A DNA stretch of 64,000 nucleotides from Robertmurraya korlensis NBRC 107688 (GCF_001591645.1 NZ_BCVH01000005.1:1-64000), one strand, 5' to 3'; counted from the first letter of the stretch, positions 1 to 8,440 are shown. Made by a program: numbers and translations. The notes: generated by a model not told the origin, from the sequence alone.

Positions 1-90
1 TGGAATAAGAATTTTGCCTGGTAAAGTAACTTAGAGAAATTTTTGTTAAAATAAGAGGTAGAATTGGGCTGGTAAAACGGAGGGGTTAAA

Positions 91-300
91 ATGCAGGGTA
101 ACAAAGAAACTCCCGAACAAAAACGAGAGAGATTAAAACAACAAGAATTAAAAAGTAATCCAATGGGAAATATGAATGACACTTTTAATAGGGTAAACAG
201 TGGAGCTCCAGATGTTGGGAGCTTAGGTTGGAAAGCTACAGGGGTTATCATTCTTGTAATCATAATTGGCTTCATTATTGCTTCACTCATCATAAATTAA
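91..300 (+). CDS. Small single-span membrane protein, DUF6366-like
   Basis: A 69-residue protein with a charged, glutamine/lysine-rich N-terminal half (KETPEQKRERLKQQE near residues 5-19) and one hydrophobic helix at about residues 49-68, ending right after it. The layout and the phrases ETPEQKRE and DTFNRVNSG match the small Bacillaceae proteins I recall as DUF6366; their function is unknown. The start ATG follows a clear GGAGGGG site 7-8 bases upstream. It stands alone; the DNA after it carries a weak GCGA/TCGC hairpin and the first of the short intergenic elements common in this part of the window. Family assignment is from memory. Confidence 0.7.
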   Translation: MQGNKETPEQKRERLKQQELKSNPMGNMNDTFNRVNSGAPDVGSLGWKATGVIILVIIIGFIIASLIIN

Positions 301-448
301 AAGGGCGATTCTTCAATAGGGAGGTCGCTTTTTCCTTTTTCGACCAAAGGTGCAGTTTTATTGAAGATAAATTTCTGAGAGAGTTTTATCTCCTAGCAGG
401 GAGTAAAGCTCTTTTTGTTGAATACCTTAATCCAAGGAGATGAAGAAT

Positions 449-649
449 ATGGAATTCATTTTAGGTGCTCTTCCAGCTTTAATAGTTTTAGGTGTAATTG
501 TATTTATAATATACTACTTACCTTTCCTAGCTAAAGATTCAAAAAAGATAACTGAATCTACTCAAGAAATAAACCAAAGTCTAAAAAACATTGTTAAGCA
601 AAACGAAGAGATAATAAAGCTTTTAAACGAAAAAACAAATAAAACTTAA
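449..649 (+). CDS. Small membrane protein with coiled-coil tail
   Basis: A roughly 66-residue protein with one N-terminal membrane helix (about residues 2-27, rich in L, I, V) followed by a polar tail of heptad-like character (KKITESTQEINQSLKNIVKQ). A first ATG at 440 sits directly against the AAGGAG at 434-439 and is too close, so the ATG at 449, 9 bases after GGAG, is taken as the start. It resembles the many short anchored coiled-coil proteins of Bacillaceae, including the broken one at 4622-4821. No function is known to me. An inverted repeat (664-684) follows the stop. Confidence 0.6.
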   Translation: MEFILGALPALIVLGVIVFIIYYLPFLAKDSKKITESTQEINQSLKNIVKQNEEIIKLLNEKTNKT

Positions 650-663
650 ACATAGACCTGTTG

Positions 664-684
664 AACAAAAGAGGCAGTTTTGTT
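664..684. repeat. Short intergenic hairpin, element B
   Basis: A perfect 7-bp inverted repeat, AACAAAA / TTTTGTT, around GAGGCAG, followed by GAAGAAGG. Relatives lie at 4587-4607, 4939-4959 and 9622-9638, all intergenic, always with the core GCAG in the loop. Possibly a degenerate mobile or regulatory element; no coding potential. Confidence 0.5.
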
Positions 685-801
685 GAAGAAGGCTCATACA
701 AAACTGAAACCTTTTATAAGAAAAATTCGTAAAATAAGTAATCATTTAGTAGTGGTTGAAAGTATGAAAAAATACATTTTTTCAGTTTTAGGGGGATTCG
801 T

Positions 802-1174
802 ATGATTAAGGAATTCATAAGCCAACAAAAAGTAGAATACTGGTGGTTTTACTGCCGTTTACGCCGATCCTATTATGGCACATATAAATCCTAATGAAAT
901 TCACAAAAAGGATATTTTCGTCATAATTAAAAGTGATAAAACAATTTGGGCAACGAAAGTGAACCAGGAAGGCAAAGCCCACCATAATATTAAGTGGATA
1001 GAAATCATTAGAGATAATGTAAAGAAGAGAACAAGTCCAATTATGCCAAAGACATGTTACTTTGAAATTAAAAAAGGGGATTTATTTGGAACATATGTGA
1101 TTTCGAGTGATCTAATTTTTAATGAATCCTATTCCGACAGTAAATCATATCTTAGTGTTTTAATAAATAACTAA
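802..1174 (+). pseudogene. Hypothetical gene broken by a frameshift near 836-840
   Basis: The ATG at 802 has a good AGGGGGA site 7 bases upstream but is read for only 30 codons (stop TAA 892-894). An overlapping frame, open from 836 to 1174, has no ribosome site of its own; its first ATG (875) follows plain non-SD sequence. Dropping one base near 836-840 joins them into a smooth protein: MIKEFISQQKVEY, then TGGFTAVYADPIMAH and on to a mixed alpha/beta sequence ending at SVLINN, about 123 residues. I do not recognise the family. Either the gene is truly broken or one base is wrong in the sequence. If intact in the cell, it would be a small cytosolic protein. Confidence 0.45.
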
Positions 1175-1429
1175 TGAAACTATAGATATTTTCACTATGG
1201 TAACGCGGCGTTGATCCAAGAAGGGTTAATGCCATTTTTTGTAGAAGTTATTCTACTAACGGGGCAGCATTTCTGTAATAATTGAAAATGAGTTTGAAGT
1301 TTGTGAAACTATGTCTTAAGCTAGGGGTAGCGTCAGGAAAATGCGGATTTACAACGATAAGGAAATTCCAAATTAAAAAGCCCAACTTCTCTGCAAATCA
1401 AAATAGAGAAATTGAGCTTTTCAGTTACT

Positions 1430-2062
1430 TCATTTATTTATTGAATTCATTAACTGGAAGAAGTATTCAGGTTTATGAGTCTTATTTAGGTTATACCATG
1501 AATGTAATGTATCTGGTGTAAATACATCTATTTTTTTCAGTACTTCCATCGCAAATTCCAAAGGAGCTACTCCTGATGCAGTAACTAAATTCGCATCAGA
1601 TACCGCAGGTCCCAACTCATAAAACTTTTCTCCTTTATAATTAGGACATACCATATTAATATACTCTAAGTTATTACTTGTATGCTTTCTAGAATCTAGG
1701 TATCCCATATTCGCGAGGCCCTCAGTTGCACCACAAATCGCAGCAACAATAGTGCCAAGCTTTAAAGCTTGGCCAATTCTTTCCAAGATAGGTTGATGAA
1801 TATCTTCTCTCCAAGTAGTCCCTCCTGGTAAAATTAAAAGATCTTTACTCTCAAGAGTACATTCATCAAGGGAAATATCTGGTTTTATGCTCAGTCCTCC
1901 CATGGTAGTAATAAGTCCTTTATTAGCTCCCACTGAAATTACTTTTAAAGGTGCTAAATCCTTTTTGAAATATCTTCCTGAGTTTAGTTCAGCAATTAAA
2001 TGTCCATATTCCCAGTCTGACATTGTATTAAATACATAAAGATAAACTTTTTTTGTTTGCAT
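1430..2062 (-). CDS. DJ-1/PfpI (type 1 glutamine amidotransferase-like) family protein
   Basis: About 210 residues with the DJ-1/PfpI fold signatures: N-terminal strand KKVYLYVFNTMSDWEYGH, LLILPGGTTW near residues 80-90, and the nucleophile elbow AAICGATEGLA where the cysteine sits. It matches the YdeA-like glutamine amidotransferase-related subgroup, whose substrate is generally unknown. The ATG at 2062 is preferred over an upstream TTG at 2077 because a GGAG lies about 10 bases before it. It lies downstream of the WYL regulator on the same strand, separated by a strong terminator, so the two are probably separate transcripts although the regulator may act on it. Role in stress or protein/metabolite repair is inference only. 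Confidence 0.8.
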   Translation of the reverse strand: MQTKKVYLYVFNTMSDWEYGHLIAELNSGRYFKKDLAPLKVISVGANKGLITTMGGLSIKPDISLDECTLESKDLLILPGGTTWREDIHQPILERIGQALKLGTIVAAICGATEGLANMGYLDSRKHTSNNLEYINMVCPNYKGEKFYELGPAVSDANLVTASGVAPLEFAMEVLKKIDVFTPDTLHSWYNLNKTHKPEYFFQLMNSINK

Positions 2063-2104
2063 CCAATAACACTCCAATCACAATTGATATAGCCTATTAT
2101 AAAA

Positions 2105-2137
2105 TAACTTCCCTGACAGCTAACGTCAGGGAAGTTA
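2105..2137 (-). terminator. Rho-independent terminator after the WYL regulator
   Basis: A perfect 13-bp stem, TAACTTCCCTGAC / GTCAGGGAAGTTA, with a 7-base loop, directly after the regulator stop codon (2138-2140) and followed on the minus strand by TTTT. Confidence 0.85.
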
Positions 2138-3100
2138 TCATACTTGATAAAATTTTATTAATTCCGACAGAACTTCAACAAGTCTTTTCTTAAGACTTAT
2201 TGGCTCAATAACTTGAATAGATTTACCGTACGGTAAAAGTAAATAAGGTACATATGTATGTATCATATCTTTTTCAAGAAGAAATACTGCTTGATTTGAA
2301 GTCCGTTCTTGTAAATAATGTCCTAAAAACCAATGTTGGCAAATATCATCCAACTCCCTTGTATTTCCATTAATAACTAAAGAAATAATCCCTTCCTTAT
2401 CTTCTATAGTTGGAAGGAGGTTTTTCATAAAAAAGTCACGTGCTGAAAAGTTTTCTGGCCGGTTAAACTTATTTTCGATTAGCATTAGACTTTCAATTCG
2501 ATCTACTCTAAAACTTCGGATATCATTCCTAAGATGACAAAATCCAATCACATACCACTTATTATTCCAATAAATAATTCTGTACGGATCAACCAATCTA
2601 TACTTTGATTTCTCTTCGCCACTTTTATGGTATTGAATTTTTACAGTGTATCCGTCAGCTACGGCCTTCTCCAACTCCCTCAAAAATGGTTCCATGGAAA
2701 GGGAACTTAATCGACTTATTACTTCAAGACTGGTTAAATGTTGGTTTATCTTTGTTTCCTGCTCTTGATTTGAATATTTGCTTAGCTTTGAAATAGCTCT
2801 ATTTAGTGCTTCACCACCATAATATCCGGCTTCTTCTGCAAATACAGCAGCATGATAAAGTGAGGTTTGCTCTTCAAAATCAAAAAAAAGAGGAGCTTCA
2901 ATAAAACTGTTCAATAAAGTGTATCCACCGTTATGTCCTGGTTCTGAAATTATAGGTACGCCACTTGTTGAAAGTGTATCAATATAACGATACACAGTCC
3001 TTATATTCATCTCTAACTTTTCTGAAATTTGTTTTGCAGTAATTTTTTCACCTGAACTAAGCATCCATAGAATTGCTAGTATATTGTCAATTTTAGGCAT
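2138..3100 (-). CDS. HTH/WYL-domain transcriptional regulator (YafY-like)
   Basis: 320 residues. The N-terminal winged helix (about 1-60) reads KIDNILAILWMLSSGEKITA and then ISEKLEMNIRTVYRYIDTL, the typical HTH_11/DeoR-like reader; GVPIISEPGHNGGY is the wing. The middle and C-terminal parts contain the WYL-type segment with WNNKWYVIGFCHLRNDIRSFR and VDRIESL, which in this family senses small ligands or nucleic acids. Full length for a YafY-type regulator. It ends in its own terminator, followed by the DJ-1/PfpI gene. Target unknown; autoregulation or control of that neighbour are the simplest guesses. Confidence 0.88.
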   Translation of the reverse strand: MPKIDNILAILWMLSSGEKITAKQISEKLEMNIRTVYRYIDTLSTSGVPIISEPGHNGGYTLLNSFIEAPLFFDFEEQTSLYHAAVFAEEAGYYGGEALNRAISKLSKYSNQEQETKINQHLTSLEVISRLSSLSMEPFLRELEKAVADGYTVKIQYHKSGEEKSKYRLVDPYRIIYWNNKWYVIGFCHLRNDIRSFRVDRIESLMLIENKFNRPENFSARDFFMKNLLPTIEDKEGIISLVINGNTRELDDICQHWFLGHYLQERTSNQAVFLLEKDMIHTYVPYLLLPYGKSIQVIEPISLKKRLVEVLSELIKFYQV

Positions 3101-3307
3101 ATAATTCCACCTCTATATGGAATTTATTTTTTACTATATTTTCCGATTTTTAGTATAACCCGTCAACTGTTCCTTTCTGATAGCTTTCTATATAATGAGG
3201 CCCTAGACATACTTGTAATTTTACAAATTTGATTTACCAAGAAGGATCAATGCCCCTCTTTGTTGAATAGTAAAACAAGGTTGGGAACACTAAAATGAGG
3301 TGTTCAA

Positions 3308-3976
3308 ATGATAAGGTCTATCATTTTATTAATAGCTATGATTTTTGTAATTGCCTCTAATAATGCAGGAGCACAAACTTCAGACTATACTGTGATAGCA
3401 AAGTCTGATAAAGAGAATATAACGATCTATGCCAAGAGATTGGAAGCTTGTATTATGACTTCAAAATTGACTTTAAGGGGACGAGGTTCTCAAGACCTTT
3501 TTGGATGAACGTTACTAATCCTTCCTTCGCCCCACAAATATTTTACGAAGACATAAACAAAGATGAGAAGAGAGAGTTAATCATAATCTTGACGAAAGGT
3601 TATGGTACAGGTGCCTTAATAGAAGAAGTTTATGTTTATAAAAATACAAATGGATTGATTGACTTACTTATTGATAATCCTTTGGCAATTATCCATAAAA
3701 ACGTCAAAACTAAGTTAAAAACCGAAAAGGCCGAAGTCCGAATTAATGACAAAGTATATACAGTTGATATAACACCGATAACTTTCAAACCTAAACTTGG
3801 CGATGAGATAAGTTTTGGCAGTATTATTGATTATGAGTTAAGAGATAATCAACTAATTGCAATACTCCCAGGTCAAATCACTCCAGCAGCTATATTGGTG
3901 AGATAGTATTGTCTATGAATATCGAGACAAAATGTTTCAAGCAAAATCAATTGAATTTCAACCAGCTAAATTATGA
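3308..3976 (+). pseudogene. Secreted hypothetical protein gene with at least two frameshifts
   Basis: The first frame (3308) gives a signal peptide (MIRSIILLIAMIFVIASNNAGAQ) and mature start up to IYAKRLE. The second frame takes over near 3445 and gives LYYDFKIDFKGTRFSRPFW through KRELIIILTKGYGTG to ILPGQITPAA. Near 3890 the frame slips again: YIGEI and then VYEYRDKMFQAKSIEFQP are read in other frames up to a TGA at 3974-3976. Joined, this is one continuous exported protein of about 220 residues with an EDINKDEKRE segment of the FG-GAP/VCBS-like calcium-loop kind. A complete ancestral protein is clear, so this is a decayed gene or an error-prone stretch. Function unknown. Confidence 0.6.
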
Positions 3977-4009
3977 GTTGTTCAAATTAACAGGTACAAA
4001 ATTTAGTGT

Positions 4010-4027
4010 GGATTGCTGTAGCGGTCC
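4010..4027. terminator. Intergenic hairpin, element A (TGTA loop)
   Basis: GGATTGC - TGTA - GCGGTCC, a 7-bp stem with one G-T pair, followed by TTTG. It belongs to the recurring hairpin family best seen at 6969-6992. It lies just after the broken secreted gene and may be its terminator. Confidence 0.45.
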
Positions 4028-4079
4028 TTTGTTATGTTTCTAAAGAGGCATTTAGATGAAGAAATATCCAAAGAAAAAA

Positions 4080-4101
4080 GAACCCTTTTTACAAAGGGTT
4101 C
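4080..4101 (-). terminator. Terminator overlapping the stop of the DUF3888 gene
   Basis: Stem GAACCCTTT / AAAGGGTTC with a 4-base loop that contains the stop codon (4089-4091), followed on the minus strand by TTTTTT. Confidence 0.8.
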
Positions 4102-4487
4102 CTGCATTCGGTTACTTCGTTCGGTTTTAACCTTCTTCTTTGAAAATCAATAGCCTGCCACTCTATGGTTTTTTCGTTACTAAAAGTGATCGTCACTAAA
4201 TCATTCGGGGGGCTATGTGCACCTTCAAATGTTGTTACCTGTACGATGACATTATATAAATAACTGCCTATTGGCAGCTTCTTAATTTGTGTTATTTTAC
4301 CGCAGTAATTTTGTTTTATTTCGCCATATTGCTTCTTCAATTCCTGTTGAATTGAAGGATAAAGCATAATGAAAATTAAATCATCACGCAACTGTATTTC
4401 ATCTCTTTTAGTTAGGGTTTCGGCTTGAGCAGGAGAAGAACAGAAAAAACTAAAGACGGTAATTAATATAAATAGGGTTTTCTTCAT
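4089..4487 (-). CDS. Exported DUF3888-type protein
   Basis: 132 residues beginning with a clear signal peptide (MKKTLFILITVFSFFCSSPAQA, cleavage likely after AQA). The mature part starts ETLTKRDEIQLRDDLIF and carries the segment MLYPSIQQELKKQYG typical of the short secreted Bacillaceae proteins I recall as DUF3888. Two cysteines (NYCGK and TECRNPL) could form a disulphide outside the cell. A GGAGG-like site precedes the ATG (GGAATTCT on the minus strand is weaker than usual). Monocistronic, with its own terminator. Function unknown. Confidence 0.75.
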   Translation of the reverse strand: MKKTLFILITVFSFFCSSPAQAETLTKRDEIQLRDDLIFIMLYPSIQQELKKQYGEIKQNYCGKITQIKKLPIGSYLYNVIVQVTTFEGAHSPPNDLVTITFSNEKTIEWQAIDFQRRRLKPNEVTECRNPL

Positions 4488-4621
4488 AGAATTCCTCCAT
4501 TCAACGCTGCTCTTATTATATACAAATAAAGAAATTCTAATTAAACCAACGTGTTTTTCTAGTAGGGGGATGTATTTTCTCTATTTAATAAAAGAAGCAG
4601 TTTTGTGGAAGAAGTAATTGT

Positions 4622-4821
4622 TTAATACCAACTGTTGTGGCGTAAAAAAAAGACGGGTTTCCCCGTCTTTTTGTTTTGTTTATCAAGCTTATCTGAAATA
4701 GATTTAAGTATAATATTCTTTCCTCTTGTAGCTTAATAATCTTAATTAGAAACCAAATAACAAACACAATAGGGGCTAGGGATAGTAAAAGCGGAAGAAT
4801 AGTGCCAAGTGTAGCTGCCAT
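4622..4821 (-). pseudogene. Small membrane protein gene, frameshifted near 4720
   Basis: The N-terminal part, MAATLGTILPLLLSLAPIVFVIWFLIKI, is a normal single-span anchor and is followed by IKLQEER. From there the frame read gives unlikely sequence, while the -1 neighbour frame reads NIILKSISDKLDKQNKK, the expected coiled-coil tail of this class of small Bacillaceae membrane proteins. Restoring one A near 4720 joins them. The downstream hairpin at 4650-4669 lies inside the repaired frame, so the native stop was probably just before it. A broken gene or a single-base sequence error. Confidence 0.55.
4650..4669 (-). terminator. Terminator with GAAA tetraloop
   Basis: On the minus strand AAGACGGG - GAAA - CCCGTCTT followed by a run of T. 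It closes the small membrane protein unit. Confidence 0.85.
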
Positions 4822-4938
4822 TTAAAAGTCTCCTTTTGTTTTGGAAAATTGTACCACGTAGGGTAATTGGTTAGTTTAAATAATATATAAATTATTACTG
4901 GATAGTAAGATTCAAAAGTGTTAAAGAATGTCTTGTTG

Positions 4939-4959
4939 AACAAAAGAAGCAGTTTTATT
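4939..4959. repeat. Short intergenic hairpin, element B
   Basis: AACAAAA - GAAGCAG - TTTTATT, the same layout as 664-684 with one mismatch in the stem. Upstream of the nucleotidyltransferase gene. Confidence 0.45.
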
Positions 4960-5046
4960 GAATAAGGATTTTCATATTAAAGGGGATTCTTCCTTCAATC
5001 TAGAACTATTATGATGAGTGAGTTTGTTTTAATAGAGGTGAAACCA

Positions 5047-5766
5047 ATGGGGAATTTAAAAAAGTTAGAGCCAATAGAAGCAGCAAAACAGTTTATCAAT
5101 GAACGTTTTCCTTATTGTCAGGGAGCTATATTAGCTGGGAGTGTTGTACGGGGAGAGCATACGGAAACATCTGACCTTGATATTGTTATATTCGATAGAA
5201 ATCTTAATAGTTCATACAGAGAGTCGTTAATAATATTTGATTGGGCTATAGAGGTATTTGTACATAACCTAACCTCATATAAGGAATATTTTGAGATGGA
5301 TTGTGATAGAGCGAGACCATCACTACCTAGAATGGTTTCGGAAGGGATCGTCCTGAAGGATGTTGGTATTATAGATTCAATTAAAAAAGAGGCTAATGAG
5401 TTATTAATTATGGGTCCAGAATTATGGTCTCTGGAAACGATTAATACAAAGCGTTATTTTATCTCGGATGCTCTGGCTGATTTTAAAGGTAGTTCTAATC
5501 GAGCAGAAGATATTTTTATAGCAAGTACACTAGCTGATTTAATGAGTGAATTTGTATTAAGAAGTAACGGCAAATGGATAGGTGCCTCAAAGTGGATAGT
5601 TCGATCATTAATAGAATTTGACAAGGACTTTACAACTCGTTTTGTCGAAGCATTTGATACATTTTATAAGACTGGTAAAAAAGGAAGAGTTATACAATTG
5701 GTTGAAGAAGTCTTGAAGCCATATGGCGGCGTGCTGTTTGAGGGTTTTTCCTTGGGCAAAAGTTAA
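5047..5766 (+). CDS. Nucleotidyltransferase-domain protein
   Basis: About 239 residues. The N-terminal third carries the polymerase-beta superfamily signature GSVVRGEHTETSDLDIVIF, with the two metal-binding aspartates in SDLD and a later conserved ...IEVFVHNL strand. The C-terminal half is helical. Such proteins transfer nucleotidyl groups to small molecules (aminoglycosides) or to proteins/RNA; the target here cannot be told. The ATG at 5047 has GAGGTG seven bases upstream and is preferred over the ATG at 5011/5014, which has none. Stands alone between intergenic hairpin elements. Confidence 0.8.
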   Translation: MGNLKKLEPIEAAKQFINERFPYCQGAILAGSVVRGEHTETSDLDIVIFDRNLNSSYRESLIIFDWAIEVFVHNLTSYKEYFEMDCDRARPSLPRMVSEGIVLKDVGIIDSIKKEANELLIMGPELWSLETINTKRYFISDALADFKGSSNRAEDIFIASTLADLMSEFVLRSNGKWIGASKWIVRSLIEFDKDFTTRFVEAFDTFYKTGKKGRVIQLVEEVLKPYGGVLFEGFSLGKS

Positions 5767-5922
5767 TTACTTCAACAAACGGGGCATTAGTCCAAGAAGG
5801 TTTAGTGCGTTTTAATGTTGAAGTTCTTATGTAGAAAAGGGCAGTCTTGTGTTGTGAAAGAAGGATTTTATAAAGCTCTTATAGAACTTGATAGGGAACA
5901 ATTTTCTATAAGGAGAAGGTAA

Positions 5923-6306
5923 ATGAAGAACCTTTTAATAGAATCTCACTGTATATTTCCAACTCATGATATAATAAAAACCGCCAATTTCTATGAACAA
6001 AAAATGGGGTTTAAGGCTGTTCATTACCTTAATACGATTGAACCTCATATTTGTTTATATCGTGATAATACAGAGATTATCTTAACTAAAACTAATGGAC
6101 AGAAAGTAATTCCGAATAGAGACTTATATGGTTATGGGTACGATGCTTACTTTATTACAAAAAATCAAGAGGAACTTCAAGAAGAGCTGATCAATTGTAA
6201 TGTGAAGATAGTCCGTTCATTAGATAATACCGATTATAATAATAATGAATTTGTTATTGAAGATATAGACGGAAGATGGATTGCTTTTGGGATTAAAGTA
6301 GGTTGA
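5923..6306 (+). CDS. VOC family protein (glyoxalase/bleomycin-resistance fold)
   Basis: 127 residues, one pair of beta-alpha-beta-beta-beta modules: CIFPTHDIIKTANFYEQKMGF opens the first, EFVIEDIDGRWIAFG closes the last. Candidate metal ligands are His near residue 9, His/Glu in IEPHICLY and Glu in EFVIEDIDG. The family covers glyoxalases, ring-cleavage dioxygenases, and fosfomycin/bleomycin resistance; no subfamily is decided here. Start follows AAGGAGAAGG. Followed by a palindromic terminator. Confidence 0.82.
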   Translation: MKNLLIESHCIFPTHDIIKTANFYEQKMGFKAVHYLNTIEPHICLYRDNTEIILTKTNGQKVIPNRDLYGYGYDAYFITKNQEELQEELINCNVKIVRSLDNTDYNNNEFVIEDIDGRWIAFGIKVG

Positions 6307-6349
6307 AGGTAAATCTACTAAAATTATAGGAGCTAGAGTTAAAGAAAGG

Positions 6350-6370
6350 GATCGCTGCAGCGATCTTTTT
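6350..6370 (+). terminator. Palindromic terminator, element A family
   Basis: The perfect palindrome GATCGCTGCAGCGATC followed by TTTTT and preceded by AAAG. Sequence of the arms matches the GGATTGC/GCGATCC hairpins elsewhere in the first 20 kb. Confidence 0.75.
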
Positions 6371-6444
6371 CTATTGAAACAAAGATTAATAAAGGTAAGA
6401 CGAAATATGGCGTGACTAGATAAATTTATTTGTGGAGGTACATA

Positions 6445-6798
6445 ATGGAGTTTTATAAATTCAATAAACCTAGTGGAAAAAAGATTAATAAATTCAATTC
6501 AAATTTTACTATGTCTCGTATTTTAAATACTGAAAATGCTGCTCATATAGGGTGTATGTACCTTGAAGAAAATGGTGTTATAGGTTACCACCAAGCAGTA
6601 TAACCTCAACTTCTTTTAATTATGAATGGTGAAGGATATGTTCGAGGGGAAAAGGAAGTATATTATAAAGTTCAGTCGGGTGATGCTGTTTTCTGGGAGA
6701 AAGATGAGTGGCACGAAACCAAAACAGACAAAGGATTAACTGCTATTGTCATTGAAAGTGAAGAATTAAATCCGGCATCTTTTATGCCCTTTAAGTAA
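6445..6798 (+). pseudogene. Cupin-domain protein gene with in-frame TAA at 6601
   Basis: The ATG at 6445 follows GGAGGT. The frame reads MEFYKFNKPSGKKINKF on to ENGVIGYHQAV, hits TAA at 6601-6603 (codon 53), and then continues without shift as PQLLLIMNGEGYVRGEKEV, SGDAVFWEKDEWHETKT and ends FMPFK. The whole is a single-domain cupin of about 117 residues with the usual G-E-G-Y/V-x-G-E, G-D-x-V-F-W and H-E-T blocks. Only one codon spoils it, so the loss is recent, or it is a base error (for example GTA/CTA/TTA versus TAA). The 52-residue piece would not fold as a cupin. Confidence 0.7.
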
Positions 6799-6968
6799 TA
6801 TAAGTTGTGCTTGAAAAGGTTGCTAAAGGTTAAAGATATACCTCTACTGCGTATGTTTTTCTTCAACAATAGAGGCAGCATTCCTGTAATGAATGGAAAA
6901 TGAGGATGGATCTAAGCTAGTGATTGTGAACTTATACACTTAAAAAATGGGGGCTAGAGTTCAGATGG

Positions 6969-6992
6969 GGATTGCTACGGCGATCCTTTTTT
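6969..6992 (+). terminator. Terminator-like hairpin with C(UACG)G tetraloop, element A
   Basis: GGATTGC - TACG - GCGATCC then TTTTTT. The closing C-G pair and UACG loop make a UNCG-class tetraloop, unusually stable in RNA. Close copies are at 8609-8624 and 9589-9604. It ends the transcript of the broken cupin gene or whatever reads in from upstream. Confidence 0.7.
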
Positions 6993-7042
6993 GTTATTCA
7001 GCTATAGCTTTTTCAGCTCTCTATGCACTGTAGGAAATAAAT

Positions 7043-7051
7043 GGTATAATC
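7043..7051 (+). promoter_or_regulatory. Extended -10 promoter of the MFS pump
   Basis: TGGTATAAT, a perfect TGn extended -10; no good -35 is seen 17 bases upstream, as is normal for extended -10 promoters. It gives a leader of roughly 105 bases before the GTG start. Confidence 0.6.
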
Positions 7052-7088
7052 GGAATCTATTATTATTCGTTTATAAAGAAAAAAGAAC

Positions 7089-7146
7089 ATGCGGTAAATG
7101 ATTATTTAGAACCTCTGTATCCTGGGGGTGGACAGAGGTTGTTTTG
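7089..7146 (+). promoter_or_regulatory. Possible attenuator leader: M-R-stop mini-ORF plus hairpin
   Basis: ATG CGG TAA at 7089-7097 is a two-codon reading frame. It is followed by a hairpin, AACCTCTGT (7110-7118) / ACAGAGGTT (7132-7140), with a 13-base loop and then GTTTTG. This is the layout of ribosome-dependent attenuators of antibiotic-responsive genes. The mini-ORF has only a weak purine-rich stretch upstream and the T run is short, so the function is an inference. Confidence 0.45.
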
Positions 7147-7162
7147 TAAGGGGGAAAGGAAA

Positions 7163-8440
7163 GTGAGTTTTCGGAAGTTTCACCGTAATATCAAAATTAG
7201 GATTGCTGAATCATTCCTGAGTTCATTGATAGGAGGGATGATTTTCCCATTCGCAGCAATCTACCTATCTCATCATTTTGGGACCAAGACAGCTGGAATT
7301 CTCCTGCTGGTCAACGTTGGAATCGGATTAGCGATCAACTTTTTTGGCGGGTACTTTTCGGATGCGTTTGGTCGGAAAAAGGTGATGGTTACCGCAGAGC
7401 TTATGCGGTTTATTGCGTTTAGTTTTATGATGCTCAGCAATTCACCATGGTTTACATCGCCTGAATTGACATTCTTGATGATGAGCGTAAACAGTATTTG
7501 TTGGGGGCTTGCCGGGCCCGCCGTCCAGGCAATGCTTATTGATGTCAGTAAGCCTGCAGAACGTAAGGAAGTGTTCACCATCATTTATTGGGCCAACAAT
7601 TTATCCATAGCTCTAGGCGGACTGATAGGAGGGTACTTGTTCAAGGAATACCTCTTTGAGCTGCTCGTTGCCTTGTCTATCGCAGCATTATTTACATGGG
7701 CAATGATCAATTTCTTTATTGAAGAAACCTATTTTCCTGTGGATCAACATAGAAAATCATTGGCTTCGCATGGTAGAACAATGGTATCCGGCTACAGGCA
7801 GGTTCTCACTGACAAACTGTTTATTCTGTATGTATTGGCAGGGATTTTGGTCCTCTCGATGGAATTTCAGCTGACCAACTATATTTCAATCCGCTTGGCA
7901 AAAGAGATGCCCATCACCGAAATGTTCGGCTGGTCATTTGGCGGGATTGAAATGCTTGGCTTTTTGAGAACAGAAAATACGATCCTCGTCGTTGTAATGG
8001 CCTTATTCGCAGCGAAATTCGTGAAACGGTTCAAGGATCAATCTGTCCTGCTTGCCAGCTGTCTTGTGTTTGTTATCGGGTATGCTTTTATATCCTATTC
8101 CAACAATGTTTGGGTTCTGTTAATTGCCATGGTCATTGCAACAATAGCTGAAGTAATGCGCGTTCCCGTTCAACAGCAATACATGGCTGAATTGCCTCCA
8201 GAAAACGCAAGGAGTTCATATATGGCTGTGTCGAGCATGTCATATAATATTGCAATGCTGGTCTGCTCGATAACTGTTACAGTTAGTGTGTTCCTATCAA
8301 GCATCGGGACGACGATTTTTATATCGGGGATTGGACTTACAGGAGTCGCTACACTTTATTTGATTCTTCCTGCTTTGGACAAGAGGACAAAACAGAATCA
8401 TCAGGTCATTGAAACAAGCGGGAAAGCAACCATGGTATAG
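7163..8440 (+). CDS. MFS transporter, multidrug-efflux type
   Basis: 425 residues, 12 predicted membrane helices. The motif A region reads FFGGYFSDAFGRKKVMV between helices 2 and 3, and the N-terminal domain has GPAVQAMLIDVSKPAERKEVF in the helix 4-5 region. This resembles the MDR-type MFS proteins of Bacillus (YttB/YfkF-like). The start is taken as the GTG at 7163, 8 bases after AAGGGGG; an upstream TTG at 7139 lies inside the leader hairpin. The gene has richer codon use (GCC, CTG, ATC) than the AT-rich genes around it. Expression is probably controlled by the leader described at 7089-7146. Substrate unknown. Confidence 0.85.
   Translation: MSFRKFHRNIKIRIAESFLSSLIGGMIFPFAAIYLSHHFGTKTAGILLLVNVGIGLAINFFGGYFSDAFGRKKVMVTAELMRFIAFSFMMLSNSPWFTSPELTFLMMSVNSICWGLAGPAVQAMLIDVSKPAERKEVFTIIYWANNLSIALGGLIGGYLFKEYLFELLVALSIAALFTWAMINFFIEETYFPVDQHRKSLASHGRTMVSGYRQVLTDKLFILYVLAGILVLSMEFQLTNYISIRLAKEMPITEMFGWSFGGIEMLGFLRTENTILVVVMALFAAKFVKRFKDQSVLLASCLVFVIGYAFISYSNNVWVLLIAMVIATIAEVMRVPVQQQYMAELPPENARSSYMAVSSMSYNIAMLVCSITVTVSVFLSSIGTTIFISGIGLTGVATLYLILPALDKRTKQNHQVIETSGKATMV

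Noticed and set aside
1282-1521. 79-codon open frame on the plus strand
   Set aside because: No ribosome site, unlikely composition, and its 3' part overlaps the well-supported DJ-1/PfpI gene on the other strand.
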